From a bacterium (GTDB taxonomy: Bacteria > Cyanobacteriota > Vampirovibrionia > Vampirovibrionales > Vampirovibrionaceae): 64,000 nucleotides of DNA. Numbering within the stretch: position 1 is the first letter of the stretch; each line of letters starts with the position of its first letter. Position numbers and translations under genes: made by a program. The stretch covers positions 739,994-803,993 of the forward strand of contig JAUIEU010000001.1 of NCBI GenBank assembly GCA_030429585.1, written 5' to 3'. The notes below the pieces were generated by a model. The model made no database searches and was not told the DNA's origin. It saw only the letters and a list, made by a program, of their open reading frames with translations. Below, piece after piece: positions 18,688 through 27,932 of the stretch.

Positions 18688-19487
18688 GAAAGCTTCGTCT
18701 CCACTGGTCTATTCACCCCGAAAAAGACCAAGACTGGTACGAAGCAAAAGCAGCCACAATGACAGAAGACGCCGTGGCCAGAGAGCTAGACATTAGTTAT
18801 AACCTATCGGCAAGCGGTACGGTATTTAAAAGCGAGTTCAAGCGTGACATTCACGTGGTTAATTCCTTTGATGTGGAACCCACCAAGCTGGTGTATCGCA
18901 CGGTGGATTACGGACGGGTGAATGCGTGCTTATGGGCACAGAAGCGGCCTAGTGGTGGCGTGACCATCTTCCGTGAACTGGTAATGGATTCCAACACGAA
19001 AGAGCAAGCGCAAGCGATACAGGGTATTAGCAATGATATTCGGTGTGATGGCTTTGATGATTTTGGCGACCCTGCCGGTGTTACCCGTAGCCATTTTGAT
19101 ACGGATACCACCTACGAAGAAATCATGGGGCGGTATGGCATACGGCCAACCCATTATGCCAGCAGCCGAATGCGTGAACGCCGGAAAGAAGGTATCCAGC
19201 TCGTAAAGCTGAAATTAAGCGAGCGCATAGGTGGCGAAGAAACGATACAGATTGTGGGCGATGCCTGCCCTAACCTGATTGCCGCCTTTGAATTTGGCTA
19301 TCGCTACAAAACAGATAAAGAAGGCAATGTGGTGCATAACGATGCCATTCACGAAGAACACCCTTACGAGGATGTAATGGACTGCCTACGGTACTTAGTT
19401 TGCGAACTGTACCAGGTAGCCAATAACCCGACGTACGTGGAGCCACCCAAAGTTAACCACTATATTAGCCCGTACACGGGATATTAA
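18684..19487 (+). CDS. Large terminase, nuclease half
   Basis: 267 residues. It begins with RLHWSIHPEKDQDWYEAKAA and VARELDISYNLSASG, the linker found inside one-piece large terminases. The RNase H-like nuclease follows, with candidate metal ligands in RTVDYGRVNA, DFGDPAG and YEDVMDCLRY. It would cut concatemeric DNA at packaging start and end. It is coupled to the ATPase gene by a 4-bp overlap, and the portal gene starts 2 bp after its stop. Confidence 0.85.
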   Translation: MRKLRLHWSIHPEKDQDWYEAKAATMTEDAVARELDISYNLSASGTVFKSEFKRDIHVVNSFDVEPTKLVYRTVDYGRVNACLWAQKRPSGGVTIFRELVMDSNTKEQAQAIQGISNDIRCDGFDDFGDPAGVTRSHFDTDTTYEEIMGRYGIRPTHYASSRMRERRKEGIQLVKLKLSERIGGEETIQIVGDACPNLIAAFEFGYRYKTDKEGNVVHNDAIHEEHPYEDVMDCLRYLVCELYQVANNPTYVEPPKVNHYISPYTGY

Positions 19488-19489
19488 GC

Positions 19490-21448
19490 ATGCAATACAC
19501 CGAAGACACCCCCCTGATTGGCAGTAAGAACATTGCCAGTCGGCTTAGCCACGGGCAAAAAGCGTTATTGGCCTCTCAAACCGCCGATTTATGGCGCAAT
19601 ACCCGTGACCACCAGCTAAGCGAGTATATCAACGATTCCCGCGAAGCGTGGGACTTTATGAACAACAACAAGCCGCAAGGGATGCGGAACTTAAACGAGA
19701 TTGCCACAGGTGCAGCGGCAATGGCCCCTGGCCGTAAAATCCGTTTAGGGAAAATACCGGAAGTGGTACGGGCGTTGCTGTCAATCCAACACCGTAGCAC
19801 CTTTAATAACGACGACCGGTTCTTTAAAGGCCAACCCCTGGATGAGTTTAGCAAAGAGAACATGGGGGTTGTTGAGCGGTATTACGAACAACAGTTTGGC
19901 GAGCAAAACATCAACATTAAATGGTTGCTCCATCGGATGAATACCATTGTGGATGGTACAGCCGCCAGTATGTGCCATTGGGAAAAGAAGACACGCGAAA
20001 CCACTACCTATAAGCCTATCATTCTTTCACTACCTGGCCTAACCTCCATGCGATTAGGCACGTGGGAAAAGACGGGTGAAGTGGTGGAATACCAAGCTAC
20101 CACGCTACGTAACCTGAACTTCAACGACTGGGTGGGTGACCCTGCCTCGGGTAATTTAGACGATTCGTTCTTTATCCGCCGGTATTACAAGCCCACCCAC
20201 TGGGTAGAAGATACTTATAACCTGGAGAAAGGGAGTGTCTCAACCTATGGGGCATCCAACGAAACGGATGATACCGACACGGTAAAAGAGACGTTAGGCA
20301 TTGATAACATTCGTCCCTCCATTACTTACGAGGAGACGGAAGGCAAGCGCTTTGCCATGCTAATGGTGCGCTACGACGATTTTGTGATTGATGGGAAGCG
20401 GTATTACAACCATTGCTTATTAACCCTGAATGATAAAGACGTTCTGTTCTTTGGGCCAAACGATTATAACCATGGGCGTAAGCCTGTACTGGTAACCCCG
20501 TATTTACCCATGCCAAACAGCTTGTATGGCCAAAGCGCGGTTAAACACGTGATACCGGCAGCAGAAGCGTTAGACAGCTTTGTGGATATTTCCATTGATG
20601 TGGGTAAGCGCGGCGTGCTGGATGTCCATTTAGTTAATAGCCGTGAAACGTATTTCCAAAAATCGGAAAATCTTATTGTACGTCCTGGGATGACTATACC
20701 TGTACAGGATATGAACAGCGTTAAGGCAATGGACAAGCCTATGCCGAATGTGCAGTTTGTCCAGTATATGGCAGAGATGCTAACCACCTTTATTCAAAAC
20801 AATACAGGGGCCACGCCAGTATTTAGTGGGGAAAATCCACAGGGTAGCAATGTGACGGCCTTCCAGGTAAGCCAGCATGTGCAAGGGGGTTCGATTCAGT
20901 TTGAAACCCTAATCGAAGTATTTAACGCGCATGGCGTAGAACCCTTTATGCAAATGGTGCATAGCAACGCACAGCAGTTCTTTGAGGGTGAAGAAGAAGT
21001 CGCCGACAACAATAAAACCATTACCAGTGACTTACTACGGGGCGTGAACTGTAAGTGGCACCTGGTGGGAGTAACGGCTACCGAAAACCGTAACCGCCAT
21101 ATATCACAGATTCAGCAATTATTGGGTGAGATTGGCCCAATGGGTCGTGAGCAAGGGTGGCTTGTATACAAAGAAGATGGGGTTACCGAATTTGACCCGA
21201 ATGCGGCCTTCAAAATCCTATTAGAGCAGTCGAAATTCCCTGATGCCGAGGAGGTAGCACAATATGTCACCAACGCCGAATTACAAGCTACCAGAGGATT
21301 CGGAGCAAATCCACAAGATGCTGGCGCAATTGACCCGACAACCGGGTTACCAATGGCTGGCGGCCAATTACCACCAGTTGGTGGACAGCCCCTCCCCCCA
21401 GAATTTGACGGGGGTGGACCGGGTATTGCAGATATCCCGGCAGCATGA
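19490..21448 (+). CDS. Portal protein (head-tail connector)
   Basis: 652 residues, of podovirus portal size. It is recognised by its place after terminase and its pattern (PNSLYGQSAVKHVIPAAEAL, then TTFIQNNTGATPVFSGENPQG, a typical portal stretch). The dodecameric portal is the entry channel and packaging-motor dock. The last 60 residues are a Pro/Gly-rich low-complexity tail, which is also read in another frame by the gene at 21264. Confidence 0.8.
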   Translation: MQYTEDTPLIGSKNIASRLSHGQKALLASQTADLWRNTRDHQLSEYINDSREAWDFMNNNKPQGMRNLNEIATGAAAMAPGRKIRLGKIPEVVRALLSIQHRSTFNNDDRFFKGQPLDEFSKENMGVVERYYEQQFGEQNINIKWLLHRMNTIVDGTAASMCHWEKKTRETTTYKPIILSLPGLTSMRLGTWEKTGEVVEYQATTLRNLNFNDWVGDPASGNLDDSFFIRRYYKPTHWVEDTYNLEKGSVSTYGASNETDDTDTVKETLGIDNIRPSITYEETEGKRFAMLMVRYDDFVIDGKRYYNHCLLTLNDKDVLFFGPNDYNHGRKPVLVTPYLPMPNSLYGQSAVKHVIPAAEALDSFVDISIDVGKRGVLDVHLVNSRETYFQKSENLIVRPGMTIPVQDMNSVKAMDKPMPNVQFVQYMAEMLTTFIQNNTGATPVFSGENPQGSNVTAFQVSQHVQGGSIQFETLIEVFNAHGVEPFMQMVHSNAQQFFEGEEEVADNNKTITSDLLRGVNCKWHLVGVTATENRNRHISQIQQLLGEIGPMGREQGWLVYKEDGVTEFDPNAAFKILLEQSKFPDAEEVAQYVTNAELQATRGFGANPQDAGAIDPTTGLPMAGGQLPPVGGQPLPPEFDGGGPGIADIPAA

Positions 21449-21554
21449 CCGAGAGGAAGGGCTAAAAGAGCTATTTCAGAAAGTGGGCGACATTGAGCGC
21501 CAGTTTAACGAGACACGGGAGACATTGAATGACCACCACGGACGTATTGGATGA
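21264..21554 (+). CDS. Small gene nested out of frame in the portal 3' end
   Basis: 96 residues. The ATG at 21264 has a strong GAGGAGG 9 nt upstream, inside the portal gene. The first 185 bp overlap portal codons in another frame, and the last 26 bp overlap the scaffold gene. The product looks like a real helical protein (GYQWLAANYHQLVDS, then LKELFQKVGDIERQFNETRE). Small coiled-coil genes in this position are common in podoviruses, but their roles are unclear. Confidence 0.6.
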   Translation: MSPTPNYKLPEDSEQIHKMLAQLTRQPGYQWLAANYHQLVDSPSPQNLTGVDRVLQISRQHDREEGLKELFQKVGDIERQFNETRETLNDHHGRIG

Positions 21555-22563
21555 GCTACAGGATTTAGCGAATGCTGAACCAGAGCAACAGCCAACCGAC
21601 ACCCAAGAGCCTGATGCTGTACAGACAAGCGAAGGCGATGACACAGGAAATAACGACGCTGACACCCCCACCCCTGACGGTGGGGTTTTTAATAGGGACG
21701 AAACCGAGCAACCAACCGATGGTGATATTCCATCCGGTGATGATGCATTACCCCCTACCGATGGCGCGGGTGATTCACAGGATACTGGCGAATCCGATAA
21801 CAGCGATATTCTCAAGGCATTAGACGGGTTAGATGAGTCCGTTGGTGATGTTGATATTGAACCGCCAAAAGCATTAAGTATTGATGAGCAATACGAGGAG
21901 ATGACGCAGAAGTATCAGCAAAATACAACCGCTCTCCGAAACTTTAACCCCTCTCATGGACTGCCGGAAATCTCTGTCAACGGTAAGCCTCTTTATGAGC
22001 TGCCCACTGAACAACAAGATGAATACCTGACTGAATTACAGGACCAAGGTAAACAATCAAGTTACTGGGAAGCTGCAAATGCTATTAAACAGTATCAGAG
22101 CAACCAAGGATTATATCAACGAGCGTATGAACAACACAAGGCAGAAGAGCAACAACTAATTACCCTTCATCATGTTCGAGAATATGACGAGGTTCAAAAA
22201 GAATTTGTAAAACAGGTCCCTGGCCTAGAGCAATTTATACCACAGGCGAATGCGGCAATTGAACAACGATTGCAGAGTGACCCGAATTACGCACAACAAT
22301 GTTTAACCCGTGATGGCAAGCAACGGGCTTTAGCGGCACAACTGAAACGGCAAGGGGCATTCGACCAACTTCGCCAAAAGTATGGGCCCACCAAAACTGC
22401 GCCACCTTCGGCACCAGACGCCAATGTCTCTAGCAAGAAGGTCCCCGCCGCTAATGCCAAACGCATTTGGACGCGAGCCGAAATCGACAAGCTGACAAGA
22501 GCGGAATATGCCAAGCACGAGAAAGACATCGACAAGGCAATGGCAGAGGGGCGGATTCGTTAG
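21529..22563 (+). CDS. Capsid scaffolding protein-like
   Basis: 344 residues. A strongly acidic, disordered N-terminal third (Asp/Glu/Thr/Pro-rich) is followed by Gln-rich helices and a basic C-terminus (RIWTRAEIDKLTRAEYAKHEKD). This acidic-to-basic layout and its place directly before the coat gene match phage scaffolding proteins, which direct procapsid assembly and leave before or during packaging. No protease gene was seen. Confidence 0.7.
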   Translation: MTTTDVLDELQDLANAEPEQQPTDTQEPDAVQTSEGDDTGNNDADTPTPDGGVFNRDETEQPTDGDIPSGDDALPPTDGAGDSQDTGESDNSDILKALDGLDESVGDVDIEPPKALSIDEQYEEMTQKYQQNTTALRNFNPSHGLPEISVNGKPLYELPTEQQDEYLTELQDQGKQSSYWEAANAIKQYQSNQGLYQRAYEQHKAEEQQLITLHHVREYDEVQKEFVKQVPGLEQFIPQANAAIEQRLQSDPNYAQQCLTRDGKQRALAAQLKRQGAFDQLRQKYGPTKTAPPSAPDANVSSKKVPAANAKRIWTRAEIDKLTRAEYAKHEKDIDKAMAEGRIR

Positions 22564-22589
22564 CAATCCAACCTTTAGGAGAGTAAGCA

Positions 22590-23438
22590 ATGACTTACCC
22601 AGCCAATTTCATTCCAGAGATTTGGAGTAAGAAGCTCCAGAAAATCTTTGACCCCAACAGTGTTTTTATGGACGTGGTAAACCGCGACTATGAAGGCGAA
22701 ATCAAAAAAGCCGGTGATACTGTTAATGTGCGCACCTTTGGTGACATCACGATTAACGATTACACCAAAGAGCAAACCATCTCTTTTGAAGCGTTAACCG
22801 ACCCGATGGACACCATCACCATCGCCCAACAAAAGTATTTTGCTTTTAAAGTGGACGATATCGATAAGGCCCAACAGGACATTAACGTATTAGAGGGATA
22901 CACAAAACGGGCCGCTATTGCTATCCGTAATAAGAAAGACCAACACATTCATGCCATTGGGTATGCCAATGTGGATGCCAGCAACATTACCGGTACCAGT
23001 GGTTCACCAATCACCCTAAGCACGTCGAATATCTACGGCTACATCGTGGATATGGGCAAGCAGATGGATGACCAAAACTGCCCCATGGATGGCCGCCACC
23101 TAGTGGTAAACCCTTCCACCAAGGCACTATTGCTGAAATCTGACGAATTTACCCGCGCAACTAGCTTGGGTGATGATGTTATTCAAAACGGCAAAATCGG
23201 TAGCGTGGGCGGCTTTACTGTTCACTGTTCTACCAACCTTAACGCAAGTGGTGGTAACACCCCATTGCTAGCATTAACGAAGGACTTTATTACCTACGCT
23301 GACCAAGTGGTTGACGTGGAGAATGTTCGTCCTTACGACATGTTCGCAAACGCCGTTAAGGGTCTGTATGTATACCAGGCACACGTTCTGTCCAACCACG
23401 ATGGTTGTGGTGCAGTTCTGTGGGCTTCTGGTACCTAA
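22590..23438 (+). CDS. Major capsid protein
   Basis: 282 residues with the HK97-fold coat pattern of podo/siphoviruses: KAGDTVNVRTFGDITINDY, the middle segment DDIDKAQQDINVLEGY and RHLVVNPSTKALLLKSDEF. GAGAG sits upstream of the ATG. It follows the scaffold and precedes a small gene with a strong terminator, as expected for the most abundant virion protein. Confidence 0.85.
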   Translation: MTYPANFIPEIWSKKLQKIFDPNSVFMDVVNRDYEGEIKKAGDTVNVRTFGDITINDYTKEQTISFEALTDPMDTITIAQQKYFAFKVDDIDKAQQDINVLEGYTKRAAIAIRNKKDQHIHAIGYANVDASNITGTSGSPITLSTSNIYGYIVDMGKQMDDQNCPMDGRHLVVNPSTKALLLKSDEFTRATSLGDDVIQNGKIGSVGGFTVHCSTNLNASGGNTPLLALTKDFITYADQVVDVENVRPYDMFANAVKGLYVYQAHVLSNHDGCGAVLWASGT

Positions 23439-23453
23439 TAGGGAGAAAATTCT

Positions 23454-23765
23454 ATGGATATTACACAACGGGAACAAGAACTTGACCAGCTTAAACGCGC
23501 TGGCCGAGTTGATGACACCAAGTTGTTTCGCGTTCGTCGTCGCTTTGCGGAAGTATGGAACCCCTGCCCTGGGGGTAACATTAGTTCCTTTTTAGGCGGC
23601 GATTACGATGTTGAGTTTATTGGCGAAAACACCAAGGCCACGGTTGAAAAGTTCTTTACTTTAAAAGAGCCCGAACCGGACGTGGTAGAGCCGGAACCCG
23701 ACATTGAACCCGAACCCGTAAAACCTACCCCCAAGAAGCGCACTCGCAAAAAAGCGAGCGCGTAG
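23454..23765 (+). CDS. Small virion-associated protein with Pro/Glu-Lys tail
   Basis: 103 residues. The N-terminal 65 residues are folded-looking (RVRRRFAEVWNPCPGGN). They are followed by a disordered EPEPDVVEPEPDIEPEPVKP stretch and a very basic end (KKRTRKKASA). It sits between coat and terminator, so it should be expressed like the coat. A head-completion or decoration role is possible; I do not recognise the family. Confidence 0.5.
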   Translation: MDITQREQELDQLKRAGRVDDTKLFRVRRRFAEVWNPCPGGNISSFLGGDYDVEFIGENTKATVEKFFTLKEPEPDVVEPEPDIEPEPVKPTPKKRTRKKASA

Positions 23766-23784
23766 CTCCTCCTCCCCTGACTTT

Positions 23785-23815
23785 AAAGGCTGGCCCCATT
23801 GGGCTGGCCTTTTTT
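23785..23815 (+). terminator. Terminator after the coat operon segment
   Basis: AAAGGCTGGCCC (23785-23796) pairs with GGGCTGGCCTTT (23801-23812) through 12 pairs including two G-U, and runs into a T-tract. Confidence 0.85.
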
Positions 23816-23840
23816 GTTGGGGTATTGAAAGACACCTCTT

Positions 23841-24536
23841 ATGGCTGAAACATTTCTACAGGTATACGCCGACATTGCGCGTGAAGTTGGCCTAAACCCC
23901 ACCATTACCGAGTTTAGCGAGAATGATGGTAGCGCTGACATTGTGCAATGGATGAACGCGGGTTATCGGCATTTACTAGGCCGTATTCGTAACGATGGCG
24001 TGGTTGAAAACGGCACCGGCTCCCTCTCGTTAGTGGATGGCACCCGCACCTATAGTGTGGCCAGTGATATGGCCCCCAATGGTATTTACACCTGGGGAAT
24101 GAAAAACACGACAGACAGCTACAGTAGCCTAAAGGCAGCGACTAAAGAATTTATCCACCGGCAATACAGTAATTACCTAACCTACGAAGCCCAGCCGGAA
24201 TATTACTATTATGAGGATATGGATACCGTTGCCTTTTACCCGGTACCGGATGCCAGCTATACCGTGTCCTACGAATACCGGAAGCAACCGACAGAGAGTA
24301 CCAGCGAAACCGCGACCTTTGGCATACCGGATGATTGGCTGGATTACATTAAAAAGCATGCCCAGTTGATGTGGGAAAAGCGAAATGGGTTAGGGAGTTG
24401 GGAAGGCACCTTAATGGAGCGCGAAGAAATACTGCACCGCATTGTGGTGAATCAGGCATTAGCCGCACCAGCCACCTTTACTTCTAGTGTGGTGATTCCA
24501 AACCGTGTCACGGGGTGGAGTAATACCAATGCATAA
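23841..24536 (+). CDS. Head-tail adaptor (T7 gp11 / P22 gp4 class)
   Basis: 231 residues. It begins with IAREVGLNPTITEFSEN and IVQWMNAGYRHLLGR, then has a Tyr-rich beta part (YYYYEDMDTVAFYPVP) and GIPDDWLDYIKKHAQ, a pattern shared by podovirus adaptor proteins that bind below the portal. It follows the coat and terminator, consistent with a low-copy connector ring. It overlaps the next gene by 8 bp. Confidence 0.6.
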   Translation: MAETFLQVYADIAREVGLNPTITEFSENDGSADIVQWMNAGYRHLLGRIRNDGVVENGTGSLSLVDGTRTYSVASDMAPNGIYTWGMKNTTDSYSSLKAATKEFIHRQYSNYLTYEAQPEYYYYEDMDTVAFYPVPDASYTVSYEYRKQPTESTSETATFGIPDDWLDYIKKHAQLMWEKRNGLGSWEGTLMEREEILHRIVVNQALAAPATFTSSVVIPNRVTGWSNTNA

Positions 24537-24945
24537 CCCATTTGGAATGGCACTACTCTCAAACCAGTTTAACAATACCCAGTTAAGCCCACAGCAAGAA
24601 TCAGGCTTCCAGCAGTGGGCGCCAATGAATATACCGGTGCTAGACCAATTACGCGCAATGGTTGGCACAAGTGACTACGATTACCGAGGGTTTTACAACA
24701 ACCCAATGAGTCAAAAGGGTATCAACCCCAACGACGGGCAGATGCACTTTACAGACTGGTATAAGAAGCCCCAGCACCCAACCTTTAGCAACGAGAGTTT
24801 TTACGGGTTTAAGGGTAACCCTGGCCAATGGGCAGGAAATAGCTACTTACCTAACCCAGCTTACGAAATACTTAACGCACACTGGAACCGTAAGCCATCT
24901 ACTGGCTTTGCCCTGACCCCTGACCCGCTACAGAGGCCTTTGTAA
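24529..24945 (+). CDS. Conserved phage protein, Tyr/Pro/Asn-rich
   Basis: 138 residues from ATG 24529 with GGAG upstream. It includes SDYDYRGFYNNP and HFTDWYKKPQHPTFSNESF, a motif I recognise from hypothetical structural proteins of many podoviruses without a known function. It ends in TAATG, overlapping the next gene by 1 bp. A tail or connector component is likely. Confidence 0.55.
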   Translation: MHNPFGMALLSNQFNNTQLSPQQESGFQQWAPMNIPVLDQLRAMVGTSDYDYRGFYNNPMSQKGINPNDGQMHFTDWYKKPQHPTFSNESFYGFKGNPGQWAGNSYLPNPAYEILNAHWNRKPSTGFALTPDPLQRPL

Positions 24946-26537
24946 TGGCTAAGGACAAGCGCAAACTAAAGCCATTTGCCTGGTTAGCCAACTTTGAAGG
25001 GCAAAACGAAAAAGACAGTGACTTTTTTATTCAGCCGTCCAGCGCTAAAAAAATAACCAACCTGCACTACAGCAAAGATGGGCAGGTAAGCAACTATGAG
25101 CAAGGGTATACCGCCTTTACCAGCCAGCTCGAAAGCGGGGCAGGTATTGACGGGCTTAAGTATTACCGAGAGGCAGACGGCAGCGAACACCTACTAACAG
25201 CGGTTAATGGAAAACTATTAGATACCAATTACAGCACCGGTGCCACAACCGCCACCATTACCAGCGGCTTAACGGCAGGTGAATTATTAACCGCAGCCAT
25301 TATGAATGGTGAGGTGTATTACGGGGATGGCACCGCCACAGTACGCCATTGGGACGGCACGACCGATGCAGCCATAACAGCGTTTAGCGATGGCTCTAAT
25401 ACCTACGACCACCCCGAGATTTTAATTAATTATTCGAATCGGATGGTACAGCTTAACTTTAATGGGTATACCAGCCATATTGCCATTAGTGATTTACTTG
25501 ACCCTGAAACCTGCACCGTCGCAACCACGAACGATACCGATGGGCTAATTACCCAGATTAACCCTGGGGATGGTTACGAATTAAAAGCAGCAGAACGCTT
25601 TTACAATGCGGCAGCCAACCTGGAAGCCTTGGTAATCTTTAAAGAAAAAGGGATTTACCTATTAACGGGTACAACGCCTAGCACCTTTTCCGTTCAACAG
25701 ATACGCGATGACATTGGTTGCCTGAATAAAAACTGTGTGGCCCGTGTAGGCCCTGACGTATTCTTTTTAGATGAGAACAACGTTTACAGCTTTACCACCA
25801 GTTTGCAAAATGGGACGTTGCAACAACGGGCACTTGGCAGCGATAAGGTAAAAGAAACGCTGGCCACCATGAACCTGACGTATAAGCATAAAGCGTGGGT
25901 TCAGCACATGCCGTGGCGGCGAGAGGTTTGGTTTGCCATTCCGACCGGTGCCTCTCAAGTGGCCGACACCATACTGGTTTACCGGTATAGAACAGACGAC
26001 CAAATTGGCACCCAGCAAGCGTTTTGGACAGTTCGAAAGAATGCCCCAACTATTGCGGGATTAGCAGGCGATAAGCGTTTATTTACCGGTACCAGTGACG
26101 GCTATGTAAACGAGTGGTTTGGGGTAAGCACTTATAACGGTACAGGCATTAACTTTAATTATTGCTATGCCCCCCATGGGTTTGGTAACCCTGCCCAAAT
26201 AAAGCAAGTAAAGCAGATGTATGCATGGTTTAAAATCCGCGAAGACATCAACATTACGGTAAAAACCCGCTGGCAAAATAGCCGATTATGGAACCAGTCT
26301 ACAAACCTAAGTAAACGTATTGCGGTTGGGGATTTGCCGTTATACAACGCAGCGGTATTTGGAGCTGAAGAATACGGAGAAAGTGGGGGGCAATTACGGA
26401 TGGTTCCCTTACGTCCGTATGGGGGAGGAAACCAGTTAGAGGTGGAGATAGCAGGCACCACCGGTGCAACGGGTATTGAGTTTTTAGGGATTACGGGCTT
26501 TGTCGAGTTCGGTTCCCCATTGACGGTTTATAGATAA
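24945..26537 (+). CDS. Tail tube/stabilisation protein, beta-propeller-like
   Basis: 530 residues with recurrent beta segments ending in LLTAVNGKLLDTN, EVYYGDGTATVRHWDG and RLFTGTSDGYVNEW. This suits the six-bladed propeller tail proteins of the T7 gp12/P22 gp10 class, which sit under the adaptor and close the channel. Start at TAATG overlap. Family assignment is by layout and composition. Confidence 0.5.
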   Translation: MAKDKRKLKPFAWLANFEGQNEKDSDFFIQPSSAKKITNLHYSKDGQVSNYEQGYTAFTSQLESGAGIDGLKYYREADGSEHLLTAVNGKLLDTNYSTGATTATITSGLTAGELLTAAIMNGEVYYGDGTATVRHWDGTTDAAITAFSDGSNTYDHPEILINYSNRMVQLNFNGYTSHIAISDLLDPETCTVATTNDTDGLITQINPGDGYELKAAERFYNAAANLEALVIFKEKGIYLLTGTTPSTFSVQQIRDDIGCLNKNCVARVGPDVFFLDENNVYSFTTSLQNGTLQQRALGSDKVKETLATMNLTYKHKAWVQHMPWRREVWFAIPTGASQVADTILVYRYRTDDQIGTQQAFWTVRKNAPTIAGLAGDKRLFTGTSDGYVNEWFGVSTYNGTGINFNYCYAPHGFGNPAQIKQVKQMYAWFKIREDINITVKTRWQNSRLWNQSTNLSKRIAVGDLPLYNAAVFGAEEYGESGGQLRMVPLRPYGGGNQLEVEIAGTTGATGIEFLGITGFVEFGSPLTVYR

Positions 26538-26552
26538 CCAGGAGTAAGGAAT

Positions 26553-27506
26553 ATGGCGACTTTATCGCGGCTGAAATCAGCCGAGATTAGCAACGGCAAT
26601 GTAATTAATGCGGATGATATCGAAGCGGAACTAGACCAACTCGTTAATGGCCATAACGACCATGAAACCCGCGTTGATGATTTAGAGGCAACCAATACAG
26701 ACTTAATCGCCTCTGATTTAATAAAAGGCGGCAAGGTATCCGGTGCTGGCGTTAATGCCCAAACCGGCACCACTTACACCGTACTAACCGGCGACCGTAA
26801 TAAGCTAGTAACCCATAGTAACGCCTCTGCTATTGCCGTGACGCTCCCGCAAGCAGGCTCTACAGGGTTTGCCAGTAACTGGGGTTATGCGGTTAAAAAC
26901 CTTGGGGCGGGCTTAGTCACCATTACCCCAACCACCAGCACGATTGATGGTGCATCCACCTTAAAGCTAGTTACAGGGCAAAGCGTCTTTATTTACAGCG
27001 ATGGTTCCAATTATTTTACGGCGTGTGGCGATGGCCCCGTACCGTTAATTGTTGTAGAAGACCAGAAAAGTAGCACGTCTGATGGTGGCACCTTCACTTC
27101 TGGGGCCATGCGCACCCGTGACCTAAACACCATCGTGACCGACACCCACGGGATTGCCTCGGTAAGTAGTAACCAAGTGACCTTGCCCGCAGGAACCTAT
27201 GAAGGTTCCTTTAGAGCGCCGGGGGCGTTCTGTAATGACCATCAAGCCTATTTATACAATGCCACTGATACAGCCTATGTGACTGGTGCGCTTGGCTCTA
27301 AAGCGTTTGCGTCGCGTGTTGGTGGTGTACATAACCTTGATTCAGTGTGCCTAGCCTTTAGATTCACTATTGCTAGTAGCAAGGCTTTTGAGCTGCACCA
27401 TGAATGCGCTGTGACGCAATCAACCAACGGTTTTGGTGAAGGCTCCTCTGCATTAAATGGGGATAACGCAGTGTACACGTCGATTACATTTAGGAAGGTT
27501 GCCTAA
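26553..27506 (+). CDS. Tail fibre with C1q/TNF-like C-terminal domain
   Basis: 317 residues. Residues 1-55 form a virion-anchor-like helix, and 65-155 form a beta repeat with VTLPQAGSTGFASNWGYAV. The last 140 residues resemble a C1q/TNF-like jelly roll: a start similar to VTLPAGTYEGSFRAPGAF, a middle FRFTIASSKAFELHHEC and an end AVYTSITFRKVA. Such trimeric heads bind host surface receptors. It follows the tail tube gene. Confidence 0.6.
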   Translation: MATLSRLKSAEISNGNVINADDIEAELDQLVNGHNDHETRVDDLEATNTDLIASDLIKGGKVSGAGVNAQTGTTYTVLTGDRNKLVTHSNASAIAVTLPQAGSTGFASNWGYAVKNLGAGLVTITPTTSTIDGASTLKLVTGQSVFIYSDGSNYFTACGDGPVPLIVVEDQKSSTSDGGTFTSGAMRTRDLNTIVTDTHGIASVSSNQVTLPAGTYEGSFRAPGAFCNDHQAYLYNATDTAYVTGALGSKAFASRVGGVHNLDSVCLAFRFTIASSKAFELHHECAVTQSTNGFGEGSSALNGDNAVYTSITFRKVA

Positions 27507-27919
27507 TGGATATTGCATTAACTTTAGAGAGTTTTGTGCCGGCGGCAAAATACCGTGGCAGCTTAACCGATAACACCCAAGCCGCCTATGACGCATTAGA
27601 GTGGAGCGACGATAGAAAAAAACCCACATGGGAATCGCTACAATCCGCATGGCCTGACGTGGAGAAAGCCGATAAACAGGCCAAAATAGGGCAACGGCTA
27701 TCCGTTAAGTTTGAGGAATTACTTAAGCAGGTAGGCCCGCAATTAAGCGCCGCCACTGTAGATGAAATCATCCAGCTAGAAGCGATTGGCAACCGGTATT
27801 TACGATACGGGCAAGTAGCTTTATGGCAGCAGAAGGTAAAGGAATACGTGCCTAGTGCAGAAGAAGACCGCCCACTTGTAGCCCAATTAAAACCACAAAT
27901 CTTAGCCGAATTTGACTAG
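27506..27919 (+). CDS. Tail fibre accessory / assembly-chaperone-like
   Basis: 137 residues, helical. It contains YDALEWSDDRKKPTWESLQS, a phrase similar to the W-x-D...KPT-x-x-L motif of phage fibre accessory proteins. The start overlaps the fibre stop by 1 bp (TAATG). Role inferred from position between two fibre genes. Confidence 0.4.
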   Translation: MDIALTLESFVPAAKYRGSLTDNTQAAYDALEWSDDRKKPTWESLQSAWPDVEKADKQAKIGQRLSVKFEELLKQVGPQLSAATVDEIIQLEAIGNRYLRYGQVALWQQKVKEYVPSAEEDRPLVAQLKPQILAEFD

Positions 27920-27932
27920 AGAGTAGGACACA

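Noticed and set aside
18680-18690. Programmed frameshift joining the terminase halves
   Set aside because: No slippery heptamer or downstream structure was seen; ATGA coupling is sufficient.
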